This document shows positions 15,426 through 22,439 of a stretch of DNA of 64,000 nt, in pieces. The stretch is from NCBI GenBank assembly GCA_910584075.1, contig CAJTZI010000003.1:1-64000 (forward strand), read 5' to 3'. Origin of the DNA: an uncultured Oscillibacter sp. GTDB lineage: Bacteria; Bacillota; Clostridia; Oscillospirales; Oscillospiraceae. Made by a program: the position numbers and the translations under genes. A model generated the notes under the pieces. The model did no database searches, was not told the DNA's origin, and saw nothing but the letters and a program-made list of their open reading frames with translations. Within the stretch, counting starts at the first letter, position 1. Every line of letters starts with the position of its first letter.

Positions 15426-17429
15426 TTATTTTCCGAACTCCTCCACCCGCAGGCACCGGGTGGCGTTGAGAATGGCCAGGAAGGCCACGCCCACGTCGGC
15501 GAATACCGCCGCCCACATGGAGGCCTGTCCCAAGGCCCCCAGCACCAGCACCGCGAACTTCACCCCCAGGGCAAACCAGATGTTCTGCTTCACAATCCGC
15601 AGCGTCTTGCGGGAGATCCGCATGGCGGTGACAATCTTGGCGGGGTTGTCGTCCATAAGAACGATGTCGGCGGCCTCGATGGCGGCGTCGGACCCGAGAG
15701 CACCCATGGCGATGCCCACGTCCGCACGGGTCAGCACCGGCGCGTCGTTGATGCCGTCGCCGACAAAGGCCAGCACCGCCCCGGGGGCCTTGGCTCCCAG
15801 CAGGCGCTCCACCTGGTCCACCTTGTCGGCGGGCAGCAGCTGGGCGTGGTACTCATCCAGCCCCAGGTTCCCGGCGACGGCTTTGGCCGTGGCCTCGGTA
15901 TCGCCGGTGAGCATGACCGTCTTTTTCACACCGGCGGCCTTTAGTCCCTCCACCAGGGTTCTGGCCTCGGGCTTGGGCAGGTCGGAGATGACGATGTGTC
16001 CGGCGTAGGCGCCGTCCACCGCTACGTGGACGATGGTCCCCGGCAGTTCGCAGGGCTCCCACCGGATGCCCTCCCGTTCCATCAGGCGGCTGCTGCCGGC
16101 GGAGACGGCTCTGCCGTCCACCCTGGCGGCGACGCCGTGTCCGGCGATCTCCTCCACGTCTGTGACCCGGCCGCCGCCGGCTTCTCCGTTCCACGCCTTG
16201 CGGAGGGAGAGGGAGATGGGGTGGCTGGACCAGCTCTCCGCCAGGGCCGCGCATTCCAGCAGGGCCTGCTCCGTGAAGCCCCCGGCGGGGTGCAGGGCGG
16301 TGACGGTGAAGGTGCCCTTTGTCAGGGTGCCGGTCTTGTCGAAGACCACAGTCTCCGTCTTGGACAGGAGCTCCAGATAGTTGCTGCCCTTTACCAAGAT
16401 GCCGCATTTGCTGGCTCCGCCGATGCCGCCGAAAAAGCTCAAAGGCACGGAGATCACCAGGGCGCAGGGGCAGGAGATGACCAGGAAGATCAGGGCCCTG
16501 TGGAGCCAGCCGGTCCACACCGTCCCTACCAGGAAGGCGGGCTGGGCGGCGGCCGGCACCACCGCCAGGGCGGCGGTGGGAATCAGAAACAGGGCCAGGG
16601 CCGCCAGGGTGACGCAGGGGGTGTAATATCGGGCGAAGCGGGTGATGAAGTTCTCGCTGGCGGCCTTTTTCTCCCCGGCGTTTTCCACCAGGTCCAGAAT
16701 CTTGGACACGGTGGACTCCTGGCAGGGCCTGGTGACCCGCACCCGCAGGAGACCCGACTGGTTTACGCAGCCGCTGATCACATCGTCCCCGGGTTCCACG
16801 TCCCGGGGCACGGACTCGCCGGTGAGGGCGGCGGTGTCCAGGGCGGAGACACCCTCCAGCACCGTGCCGTCCAGGGGCACCCGCTCGCCGGGCTTCACCA
16901 CGATGACGGCTCCCACCTCCACGTCCTCCGGGTCTGCCTCCTCCAAAGAACCGTCCTCCCGCTCCAGGTTGGCGGTGTCGGGGCGGATATCCATCAGGGC
17001 GGCGATGGACTGGCGGGAGCGGCCCACGGCATAGTCCTGGAACAGCTCACCCACCTGGTAGAAGAGCATGACGAAGACGGCCTCGGCGTACTCGCCGGTG
17101 GCGAAGGCGCCCACGGTGGCCAGGGCCATGAGGAAGTTCTCGTCGAAGATCTGGCCGTTTCGGATGTTGCGGACGGCCTTCCACAGGATGTCCCAGCCAA
17201 TGATCCCATAGGGGATCAGATAGAGCAAAAACCGGAGGGGGGCCCAGCTGGACAGCGTGTAGCCCGATGCCGCCCACCCGGCGGGCGGGGTCCACTGGCC
17301 GGTGAAATCGATGACCCAGCGGTCCGCCGGATAAATCTGATCCGGCAGCAGCTTCACGGCAATCAGCAGCGCAGCGGCGGCGAGGATTCTAAACAGCATT
17401 TTCCGCTGCCTGCGGGTGAGGTTTTTCAT
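15426..17429 (-). CDS. Heavy-metal translocating P-type ATPase (Zn/Cd/Pb type)
   Basis: A 667-residue membrane pump that exports divalent metal. It has the actuator motif TGES near residue 203, the CPC metal site in a membrane helix at 320-322 and the phosphorylation motif DKTGTLT with Asp364, then the ATP-binding and hinge motifs including GDGINDAP. CPC with a CadC-like repressor points to zinc, cadmium or lead rather than copper. Unlike many family members it has no N-terminal HMA domain; that domain is encoded by the separate small gene just upstream. Ribosome site GGAGGCG precedes the ATG. Confidence 0.94.
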   Translation of the reverse strand: MKNLTRRQRKMLFRILAAAALLIAVKLLPDQIYPADRWVIDFTGQWTPPAGWAASGYTLSSWAPLRFLLYLIPYGIIGWDILWKAVRNIRNGQIFDENFLMALATVGAFATGEYAEAVFVMLFYQVGELFQDYAVGRSRQSIAALMDIRPDTANLEREDGSLEEADPEDVEVGAVIVVKPGERVPLDGTVLEGVSALDTAALTGESVPRDVEPGDDVISGCVNQSGLLRVRVTRPCQESTVSKILDLVENAGEKKAASENFITRFARYYTPCVTLAALALFLIPTAALAVVPAAAQPAFLVGTVWTGWLHRALIFLVISCPCALVISVPLSFFGGIGGASKCGILVKGSNYLELLSKTETVVFDKTGTLTKGTFTVTALHPAGGFTEQALLECAALAESWSSHPISLSLRKAWNGEAGGGRVTDVEEIAGHGVAARVDGRAVSAGSSRLMEREGIRWEPCELPGTIVHVAVDGAYAGHIVISDLPKPEARTLVEGLKAAGVKKTVMLTGDTEATAKAVAGNLGLDEYHAQLLPADKVDQVERLLGAKAPGAVLAFVGDGINDAPVLTRADVGIAMGALGSDAAIEAADIVLMDDNPAKIVTAMRISRKTLRIVKQNIWFALGVKFAVLVLGALGQASMWAAVFADVGVAFLAILNATRCLRVEEFGK

Positions 17430-17604
17430 GGGGAACGCCTCCTTAAGAAAGTCTGTGGTTTCCTTCTTGCAATTCTCCTTTGGCTCTGCTATACTGGAGG
17501 CAGTCAGACGGCAGGTTTCACCGCCTCCTCTGGGTCTTTTGCAGGCTCCCCTTGGTTTGTCAGGCCGGGAGCCTGCATTTTTGTCCCGTTTTTAGAATCT
17601 CAGT

Positions 17605-17823
17605 TTACAGGTTGATGATGCAGTCCGGCTCCACTTTCCTGCAGACGGCGACGACCTCCTTCATAATGTCGTCAAACCGCCCGTCGTCGGCGTCGATGGT
17701 CATTTTCTGGGCCATGAAGCTGACGGCGGCGTCGTTCACACCGTCGATCTTCTTGATGGCGGCCTCCATCTTCGCGGCGCAGTTGGCGCAGTCCAGGTCG
17801 GTGAGTTTGAAACGCTTTTTCAT
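17605..17823 (-). CDS. Heavy-metal-associated (HMA) domain protein
   Basis: A 72-residue soluble metal-binding protein with the ferredoxin-like HMA fold and the metal motif DCANC (Cys12, Cys15). The ATG at 17823 has GGAGG before it; an open frame of 13 codons upstream is not used. It lies between the CadC-like repressor and the P-type ATPase. It probably delivers metal to the ATPase, taking the place of the HMA domain that the ATPase lacks. Confidence 0.9.
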   Translation of the reverse strand: MKKRFKLTDLDCANCAAKMEAAIKKIDGVNDAAVSFMAQKMTIDADDGRFDDIMKEVVAVCRKVEPDCIINL

Positions 17824-17858
17824 AATCAATTCCTCCAAAATGTAATTTTGCGGGGGAT

Positions 17859-18221
17859 TCACTCGGATACGTGCTCCAGCCCCTGGTCAATGATGGTCTT
17901 TACATGGTCGTCCGCCAGGGAATAGAACACCGTCTTGCCCTCCCGCCGGGATTTTACCAGCCGGGCGTTTTTCAGCGCCCGCAGCTGGTGGGAGATGGCC
18001 GACTGGGTCATGCCCAGCAGCGAGGCGATGTCGCACACGCACATCTCCGCCTCAAACAGGACGTACAGAATCCGGATGCGGGTGGAGTCTCCGAAGATTC
18101 GGAACAGCTCCGTCAGGTCGTACAGGGTGTCCTCCCCCGGCAGCTGGCCCCGCACCCGCTCCACAATCTCCTCGTGGGCGTGGATGAAGTCGCAGCACTC
18201 CACATTGTAGCGGTCCTCCAT
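17859..18221 (-). CDS. ArsR/SmtB-family metal-sensing repressor (CadC-like)
   Basis: A 120-residue winged-helix repressor. The recognition region is LLGMTQSAISHQLRAL. The metal site of CadC-type proteins is present: Cys9 and Cys10 near the N-terminus plus Cys61 and Cys63 in EMCVCD, which fits sensing of Cd, Pb or Zn. The ATG at 18221 has AAAGGAGG before it; eight more in-frame codons upstream overlap that ribosome site and are not counted. It heads the repressor-HMA-ATPase unit and would bind the repeats next to its own promoter. Confidence 0.92.
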   Translation of the reverse strand: MEDRYNVECCDFIHAHEEIVERVRGQLPGEDTLYDLTELFRIFGDSTRIRILYVLFEAEMCVCDIASLLGMTQSAISHQLRALKNARLVKSRREGKTVFYSLADDHVKTIIDQGLEHVSE

Positions 18222-18238
18222 AGCCGCCTCCTTTCGTG

Positions 18239-18268
18239 TGAACAATTGAACGACTGTTCATGTGTTCA
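18239..18268 (-). promoter_or_regulatory. Candidate operator of the CadC-like repressor
   Basis: TGAACA (18239-18244) and TGTTCA (18255-18260) form an inverted repeat with a 10-base gap, and a further TGTTCA is at 18263-18268. The block sits right after the -10 box, where a bound repressor would stop transcription. Confidence 0.6.
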
Positions 18269-18296
18269 TAATAATACCCGGGGCCGGATTTGTCAA
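18268..18296 (-). promoter_or_regulatory. Promoter of the metal-resistance genes
   Basis: On the minus strand, TTGACA (18296-18291), 17 bp, TATTAT (18273-18268). It drives repressor, HMA protein and ATPase. Confidence 0.75.
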
Positions 18297-18377
18297 CCGC
18301 AATTTTGAAAAAACGTGGAAAAGTGGAGACCGCCGTGGTATACTGTGAAAAATGATTGCAGAGGAGAGCGGACCGCC

Positions 18378-18833
18378 ATGGACGATTTGCTGAGAAAAAC
18401 CCGGGAGCGCCTGTCCCGCAACGCCTTTATGCACTATAACCACATGGAGCTGGAAGCCGTCCGGCAGGATTGGGCCGTGTTCCGGCTGGATATCCGGCCG
18501 GAGAGCCGGAACCCCTTCGGCATGGTCCACGGCGGCGCGCTGTACACCCTGGCGGACAACGCCGCCGGTGTGGCGGTCCACACCGATGGGAGGGCCTACG
18601 TCACCCAGGCCGGCTCCCTCCACTTTTTGCGCAACCAGCCGGAGGGCACGGTGCGGGCGCAGGGCCGCGTCCGCTACCGGGGGAGGGCCACCTGTCTTGC
18701 GGAGGTGGACATCACCGGAGAGGACGGGACGCTGCTGGCCACGGGGGAGTTCACCTTCTTCCGCGTGGACCCGAGCCAGATGGAGCGGCAGGTCCGGGAG
18801 ACCCGGTCTCCGCAGGATGACGGGGACGCATAG
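18378..18833 (+). CDS. PaaI-family hotdog-fold thioesterase
   Basis: A 151-residue acyl-CoA thioesterase of the PaaI/YdiI type. The family motif VHGGALYTLAD is at residues 50-60, where His51-Gly-Gly forms part of the active site. The ATG at 18378, with GAGGAGAG before it, is chosen over an ATG 21 codons upstream. It is followed 17 bases later by the MscS gene in the same direction. Confidence 0.9.
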   Translation: MDDLLRKTRERLSRNAFMHYNHMELEAVRQDWAVFRLDIRPESRNPFGMVHGGALYTLADNAAGVAVHTDGRAYVTQAGSLHFLRNQPEGTVRAQGRVRYRGRATCLAEVDITGEDGTLLATGEFTFFRVDPSQMERQVRETRSPQDDGDA

Positions 18834-18850
18834 AGAGGAGGGGGAGCGCT

Positions 18851-19732
18851 GTGGGAAATTTTGATGTGGGGAAGTTGCTGTCCGCCTCCGTGGGGAAGGT
18901 GTCCGTGGGGGACATTCTGACCGCTCTCATTGTGCTGGTGGTCTGCCTGATGGCGGTCCGTCTGCTGATGAAGCTGGCGCGCCGTCTGCTGTCCGCATCC
19001 AAGCTGGACGGCAGGGTGCAGAAGTATCTGCTGTCCGGCGTCCGGCTGGTTCTGTACCTGCTGTCCGCCATTATTGTCATGGAGAGCCTGAACGTGGATA
19101 TGACATCCCTGGTGGCGCTGCTGTCCGTGGCCTCCCTGGGGGTCACTCTGGCGGCGGAGGATGTGCTGGCCAACGTGGCCGGGGGGCTGGTCATCCTCTC
19201 CGCCCACCCCTTTGCCATCGGGGACTATATCGAGGCCTCCGGTACCTCCGGCACCGTGGAAGAGATCACCCTGAACTACACCAAGCTGGTGACGCCCGAC
19301 GGCCTGCTGGTGATGCTGCCCAACAAGTCTCTGGCGGATTCCCAGATGACCAACTACACCATCCTGGGCCGGCGGCGGGTGGCCTGGACCCTCTCCGCCT
19401 CCTACGACGCCCCCACGGAGACGGTGAAGGAGGCCTGCCGGAGGGCCCTGGCGGCCACAGAAAACGTTCTGGAGGACCCGGCTCCCGCTGTGCGCCTCTC
19501 CGCCTACGGCGAGAGCGGCATTGAGTACACGGTGTATTGCTGGGCGGCGGCGGAGGACTACTGGGAGGTCCACTTCGCCCTGGCGGAGAACCTGCGGGCC
19601 GCCTTCGGAGAGGCCGGAGTGGAGATTCCCTACAACAAGCTGGACGTTCACATCCTGGGGGACAGCGGCTGCGGGGCCGGCGGGCCGTCCCCGGAGAGGC
19701 GGGACCGCGGTGGAACTGAAAAAGCTGACTGA
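18851..19732 (+). CDS. Small-conductance mechanosensitive channel (MscS family)
   Basis: A 293-residue membrane channel that releases solutes during osmotic downshock. Three hydrophobic helices come first (residues about 20-110); the pore helix is SVASLGVTLAAEDVLANVAG, followed by the beta domain and the cytoplasmic alpha/beta vestibule. The start is GTG with GAGGAGGGGG before it. The gene overlaps the next by 23 bases, so the pair is coupled. Confidence 0.93.
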   Translation: MGNFDVGKLLSASVGKVSVGDILTALIVLVVCLMAVRLLMKLARRLLSASKLDGRVQKYLLSGVRLVLYLLSAIIVMESLNVDMTSLVALLSVASLGVTLAAEDVLANVAGGLVILSAHPFAIGDYIEASGTSGTVEEITLNYTKLVTPDGLLVMLPNKSLADSQMTNYTILGRRRVAWTLSASYDAPTETVKEACRRALAATENVLEDPAPAVRLSAYGESGIEYTVYCWAAAEDYWEVHFALAENLRAAFGEAGVEIPYNKLDVHILGDSGCGAGGPSPERRDRGGTEKAD

Positions 19733-20399
19733 GCGGATTTTCTATTATCCCCATCAGCCGGAATTTGACCGCCCCATGCTGGCCTATCTGGGGGGAGACC
19801 GCTTCTCGCTGGCCGTTGACGCCGGCTATTCGGCGGGGCACGTGGACGAGTTTTACGCCGCCCTGGACAGAGCGGGCCTGAAAAAACCCGATTTTACGGT
19901 GATCACCCACTGGCACTATGACCACACCTTCGGTATGCACCGCATCCACGGCGTCAGTGCGGCGCTTGAACGGACCAACGCCTTTTTGGCGGAGCAGCGT
20001 GAGCATGCGGCGGACGCCGGCTATCTGGATACACTGAAAAGAGCGGACATCCACTTTGAACGGGAGTACCGGAACTGTAGGGAGCTGAAAATCGTCCTCT
20101 CCCACATCACATTTCAAAGGACGCTCCGGCTGGACCTGGGCGGACTGACCGCCCGGGCCTTCCACACGGTATCTCCCCACTCGGAGGACACGGTGTGCAT
20201 CTATGTCCCGGAGGAGAGGGTCCTGTTCCTGGGGGACGCCACAAGCGAGGACTTTTTCAACGCGCGACCCATGGAGCGGGAAAAGTTGAGCTCCCTTACC
20301 GGAATGATCGAAAAAACCAACTGTGAATGGTGTGTGCTGAGCCACACAGAGCCGCTGAAAAAGGCGGAGCTGTTGGAATACCTGTACACGATGCGTTAA
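19710..20399 (+). CDS. Metallo-beta-lactamase-fold hydrolase
   Basis: A 229-residue hydrolase with the zinc motif HWHYDH (His67 to His72) and later ligands in FLGDATSEDFF and LSHTE. The substrate is unknown. The GTG at 19710 inside the end of the MscS gene, with AGAGGCGGG before it, is chosen; no better start lies downstream before the first strand. It ends shortly before a hairpin that faces the convergent repressor gene. Confidence 0.87.
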   Translation: MELKKLTERIFYYPHQPEFDRPMLAYLGGDRFSLAVDAGYSAGHVDEFYAALDRAGLKKPDFTVITHWHYDHTFGMHRIHGVSAALERTNAFLAEQREHAADAGYLDTLKRADIHFEREYRNCRELKIVLSHITFQRTLRLDLGGLTARAFHTVSPHSEDTVCIYVPEERVLFLGDATSEDFFNARPMEREKLSSLTGMIEKTNCEWCVLSHTEPLKKAELLEYLYTMR

Positions 20400-20410
20400 A
20401 GCGAACAAAC

Positions 20411-20442
20411 GAGCCTGCGGAGATTTTCCGCAGGCTCATTTT
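20411..20442. terminator. Terminator between convergent genes
   Basis: GAGCCTGCGGA pairs with TCCGCAGGCTC, followed by ATTTTCC on the plus strand. It separates the hydrolase gene from the LexA-like repressor gene. Confidence 0.65.
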
Positions 20443-20456
20443 CCTGTCTCCAGGGC

Positions 20457-21209
20457 TCATCCCCGTCCCGGCAGGGGCGGCGCGTGGAGAATCACCCGCC
20501 CGAAGCAGGCCAGGGTCCGCCCGCTGCCGGAGGTGAACACCACGTCGGCGTCCGCCCGGGCCCGGTTCAGGGAGAAGAGGTACACCGTCCCCGCCGGGTC
20601 CTTGTAATACTGCTTGCAAAGGATATCCCCGTCTACGCAGAAGATACCCACGTCCCCGAAGCGCAGGGGGTCCCGGTTTACATAGGCCACGGAGCCGTCC
20701 TCAATATAAGGCGTCATGGAGTCCCCCTGGATGCGCACGGCGAACTCTGCCGCTGGGGGCACGTCCCCGGAGACCTCCAGGTAATCGAAGTCCTCCCCGA
20801 ACACCGGCGCGGCGTAGCCCGCCGCCGCAGGGGAGCGGTACAGCGGGATTACCCGAGGCTCCGTCTCCGCCGGATTGCTCTCCACCTCATCACGATAGGC
20901 GCACAACGTCTCCACCACGGAGCGCACCGAGCCCCGCCCTTTGGCGGACAGTCCCCGGTACTGCTCCAGCAGCTGCCGCTCATCCCGGTTCAGAACCCGT
21001 GCCCCCCCCCGGAAGCTGTCCTGAAAAAGGGTGTTGGGGTCCGTCTCCAGGCAGTCAAACAGCCGCAGCAGGACCTCTTCCTTGGGAAAGCTGACGCCGC
21101 CCTCGTAATTCCCCACAGCGGACCCGGAGATTCCCATCATCGCCGCCAGCTCCGCCCGGGAGATCCCCAGCTCCTCCCGCCGCGCCCGCATTCGCTCACC
21201 AAACCGCAT
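20457..21209 (-). CDS. XRE-type repressor with S24 (LexA-like) self-cleavage domain
   Basis: A 250-residue repressor of the phage CI/LexA type. Residues 1-60 form a helix-turn-helix (ISRAELAAMMGISGSAVGNY). Residues about 125-250 form a peptidase S24 domain: cleavage pair Ala130-Gly131, nucleophile Ser164 in GDSMTP and general-base Lys199 in DILCKQ. The 34-residue cleavage-to-serine distance matches LexA, so it should self-cleave on DNA damage. The ATG at 21209 follows GGGGAGG. Three matching palindromes lie about 230-300 bases upstream. It looks like the regulator of a mobile element whose body is absent. Confidence 0.9.
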   Translation of the reverse strand: MRFGERMRARREELGISRAELAAMMGISGSAVGNYEGGVSFPKEEVLLRLFDCLETDPNTLFQDSFRGGARVLNRDERQLLEQYRGLSAKGRGSVRSVVETLCAYRDEVESNPAETEPRVIPLYRSPAAAGYAAPVFGEDFDYLEVSGDVPPAAEFAVRIQGDSMTPYIEDGSVAYVNRDPLRFGDVGIFCVDGDILCKQYYKDPAGTVYLFSLNRARADADVVFTSGSGRTLACFGRVILHAPPLPGRG

Positions 21210-21435
21210 CGCTGTACCTCCCCTTATCGCAGATCCCAAAATCCCGGACCGGCCTTAGCCGTTTTTTAAGCAGACTATAGAGAATCAGGAGTCAGGAATG
21301 TGAAATCAGCCTGTGTTTGCGGCTGTTCTCCCAATACGGCTGCATGCCCGATTCTGGCCCATCCCCAGGACTTTTCAAGATCATTCTGTGTGCCATTATC
21401 AGTGTACCCTATTTTCTTGTTACCGTCAATATTTT

Positions 21436-21452
21436 TTACAAGAAACTTGTAA
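21436..21452. promoter_or_regulatory. Operator 1 (ACAAG-N3-CTTGT)
   Basis: TTACAAGAAACTTGTAA is a perfect palindrome around three central bases, centred at 21444, just upstream of the -35 box at 21461. It is the first of three sites at 31-bp spacing. Confidence 0.75.
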
Positions 21453-21460
21453 ATCTGTGC

Positions 21461-21489
21461 TTGACATCACAAGTATCTTGTGTTAATAT
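21461..21489 (+). promoter_or_regulatory. Promoter overlapped by three operators
   Basis: TTGACA (21461-21466), 17 bp, TAATAT (21484-21489), close to the consensus. Operator 2 fills the spacer, operator 1 lies just upstream, and operator 3 starts a few bases after the expected transcription start. No plus-strand gene follows before 22012, and two tRNA genes lie on the opposite strand in between. Confidence 0.75.
21468..21482. promoter_or_regulatory. Operator 2 (ACAAG-N3-CTTGT)
   Basis: CACAAGTATCTTGTG, centred at 21475 and lying exactly between the -35 and -10 boxes. Binding here would block RNA polymerase. Confidence 0.75.
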
Positions 21490-21498
21490 AACCATATC

Positions 21499-21513
21499 AA
21501 CAAGATTCTTGTT
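21499..21513. promoter_or_regulatory. Operator 3 (ACAAG-N3-CTTGT)
   Basis: AACAAGATTCTTGTT, centred at 21506, 31 bp from operator 2. It covers the start of the transcript. Confidence 0.75.
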
Positions 21514-21588
21514 AGTCCTAACCTCGCGCCCCAGGGGCGCGTCCCAATTCCGGACAAGCCGAAATCGTCCCGAAGGGGGGGTGTCTGC

Positions 21589-21601
21589 GGGGGGGGGGGG
21601 G
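21589..21601 (+). repeat. Run of 13 G
   Basis: An unbroken run of 13 G, with a run of 7 G shortly before it. Such runs slip during replication and are also a known sequencing or assembly artefact, so the exact length and even the join should be treated with care. Confidence 0.6.
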
Positions 21602-21649
21602 CCTTTCCGTGTTCCCCCTGCGGGATTCAAATCAACCCGCCCGCAGGCG

Positions 21650-21684
21650 GCCGCCGTATTCCAGGCCTTCGGTCTGGAATACGG
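21650..21684. repeat. Strong hairpin beside tRNA-Tyr
   Basis: GCCGTATTCCAG pairs with CTGGAATACGGC, and the stem extends inward to about 15 pairs with one G-T. It lies just beyond the terminator hairpin of tRNA-Tyr and could be a backup terminator or an RNA-processing element. Confidence 0.7.
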
Positions 21685-21686
21685 CT

Positions 21687-21744
21687 CCTCCCCCACCAAA
21701 ACAAAAAACACGCCGAAGCGTGCTTTTTGTTTTGGTGGGGGAGG
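21687..21744 (-). terminator. Terminator hairpin that includes the tRNA-Tyr 3' end
   Basis: The arms 21687-21713 and 21718-21744 pair over 27 positions with one mismatch around a 4-base loop. The inner part (GCACGC/GCGTG and a T-run) is a normal terminator on the minus strand. The outer part is an inverted copy of the tRNA 3' end including CCA, so the unprocessed transcript could pair its acceptor end with the trailer. Confidence 0.75.
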
Positions 21745-21817
21745 GTGGATTCGAACCACCGAAGTCAGTGACAACAGATTTACAGTCTGCCCCATTTGAC
21801 CGCTCTGGAACTCCCCC
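21733..21817 (-). tRNA. tRNA-Tyr (anticodon GTA)
   Basis: An 85-base class II tRNA on the minus strand: acceptor GGGGGAG/CTCCCCC, anticodon loop CTGTAAA, a long variable arm (TGTCACTGACTTC region), T arm GGTTCGAATCC, and an encoded CCA. It reads TAC and TAT codons and follows tRNA-Thr(TGT) in one transcript. Confidence 0.96.
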
Positions 21818-21828
21818 ATATGAAATTT

Positions 21829-21904
21829 TGGAGCTGGTGGACGGATTCGAACCCCCGACCTGCTGATTACAAATCAGCTGCTCTACCAGCTGAGCTACAC
21901 CAGC
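21829..21904 (-). tRNA. tRNA-Thr (anticodon TGT)
   Basis: A 76-base tRNA on the minus strand: acceptor GCTGGTG/CACCAGC, D arm AGCTCAGCTGGTAGAGC, anticodon loop TTTGTAA, T arm GGTTCGAATCC, encoded CCA. It reads ACA codons. It lies 11 bases before tRNA-Tyr, downstream of a strong promoter. Confidence 0.96.
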
Positions 21905-21923
21905 AGTTCCAACAGCATTAATT

Positions 21924-21952
21924 ATGATAGCAGATAGATCCTGTTTTGTCAA
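21924..21952 (-). promoter_or_regulatory. Promoter of the tRNA-Thr/tRNA-Tyr pair
   Basis: On the minus strand, TTGACA (21952-21947), 17 bp, TATCAT (21929-21924), about 20 bases before tRNA-Thr. Confidence 0.75.
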
Positions 21953-21961
21953 CCTCTTTTT

Positions 21962-21989
21962 TTGGTTTTTTCCGGCAAGTTTTTAAGAT
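21962..21989 (+). promoter_or_regulatory. Possible promoter of the zinc-ribbon/sigma cassette
   Basis: TTGGTT, 16 bp, TAAGAT. It is a weak match directly upstream of the cassette's first gene and divergent from the tRNA promoter. Confidence 0.35.
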
Positions 21990-22011
21990 TTTTTAAAGGA
22001 GTGGTGAAGGA

Positions 22012-22209
22012 GTGACGCGTTTGTATCGTGACAAGCGCCGCGGAAGGCGGCAGACACTGCTGTGCACCTTGTGCGGGCAGGAGATCACGGAGGGGGAGGA
22101 GTACTGGTTTTGCAGCGGCGCCAGCGTGTGTGCCGCGTGCCTGCCGGACCTGGCACGGCGGGAGCTGGCCCCCTGCCGCGAGATCAGAGGAAGGGAAGCT
22201 GGATTATGA
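22012..22209 (+). CDS. Small zinc-ribbon-like protein
   Basis: A 65-residue protein with two Cys pairs, CTLCG near residue 18 and CAACL near residue 41, and a further Cys between them, typical of a small zinc finger; the function is unknown. The GTG at 22012 has AAAGGAG ten bases upstream. Its stop overlaps the next start in ATGA, so the genes are coupled. Such tiny zinc proteins are common in phage-derived regions. Confidence 0.65.
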   Translation: MTRLYRDKRRGRRQTLLCTLCGQEITEGEEYWFCSGASVCAACLPDLARRELAPCREIRGREAGL

Positions 22210-22439
22210 CATTGCTGGAGATGTCCCGGGCGTATTGGGAGAGCGCGGAGATGATCCACGCCCGTGTTGTGGAGCTGCGGGCCCTGGAGCGGGCCCAGAC
22301 CGACGGCGAGGCCGCCCGCCGTCTGCGCCAGCGCGTCGCGGAGCTGATGCCCATGTGGCGGGAGATGCGGGAGCTGGCCACGCTGACCGGCCGGTATTAC
22401 GACAGGAGTTATCACAAAAATGAGAAGTACACGATTTAA
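22206..22439 (+). CDS. Small helical hypothetical protein
   Basis: A 77-residue protein, almost wholly alpha-helical by composition (many Glu, Arg, Ala, Leu), with no recognised domain. The ATG at 22206 overlaps the upstream stop, with GGAAGGG before it. The middle of a three-gene cassette, it overlaps the sigma-like gene by 20 bases. Confidence 0.65.
   Translation: MTLLEMSRAYWESAEMIHARVVELRALERAQTDGEAARRLRQRVAELMPMWREMRELATLTGRYYDRSYHKNEKYTI

Larger units (their letters stand above)
21210..21732. other. Regulatory and structured spacer
   Basis: No convincing gene. From left to right it holds the upstream region of the LexA-like repressor, three operators around a promoter (21436-21513), a GC-rich part with a 13-base G run (21589-21601), and two long hairpins next to tRNA-Tyr. 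The change from AT-rich to GC-rich sequence near 21520 is abrupt. Confidence 0.6.

Noticed and set aside
15426..17429. Copper ATPase (CopA)
   Set aside because: CPC is compatible with copper, but the neighbouring repressor has the CadC-type cysteines, and the ATPase lacks the N-terminal HMA domain usual for CopA.
21317..21799. Plus-strand frame across the tRNA-Tyr region with the peptide WIRTTEVSDNRFTV
   Set aside because: It is the antisense reading of tRNA-Tyr and its terminator, a known kind of false protein, and it lacks a ribosome site.
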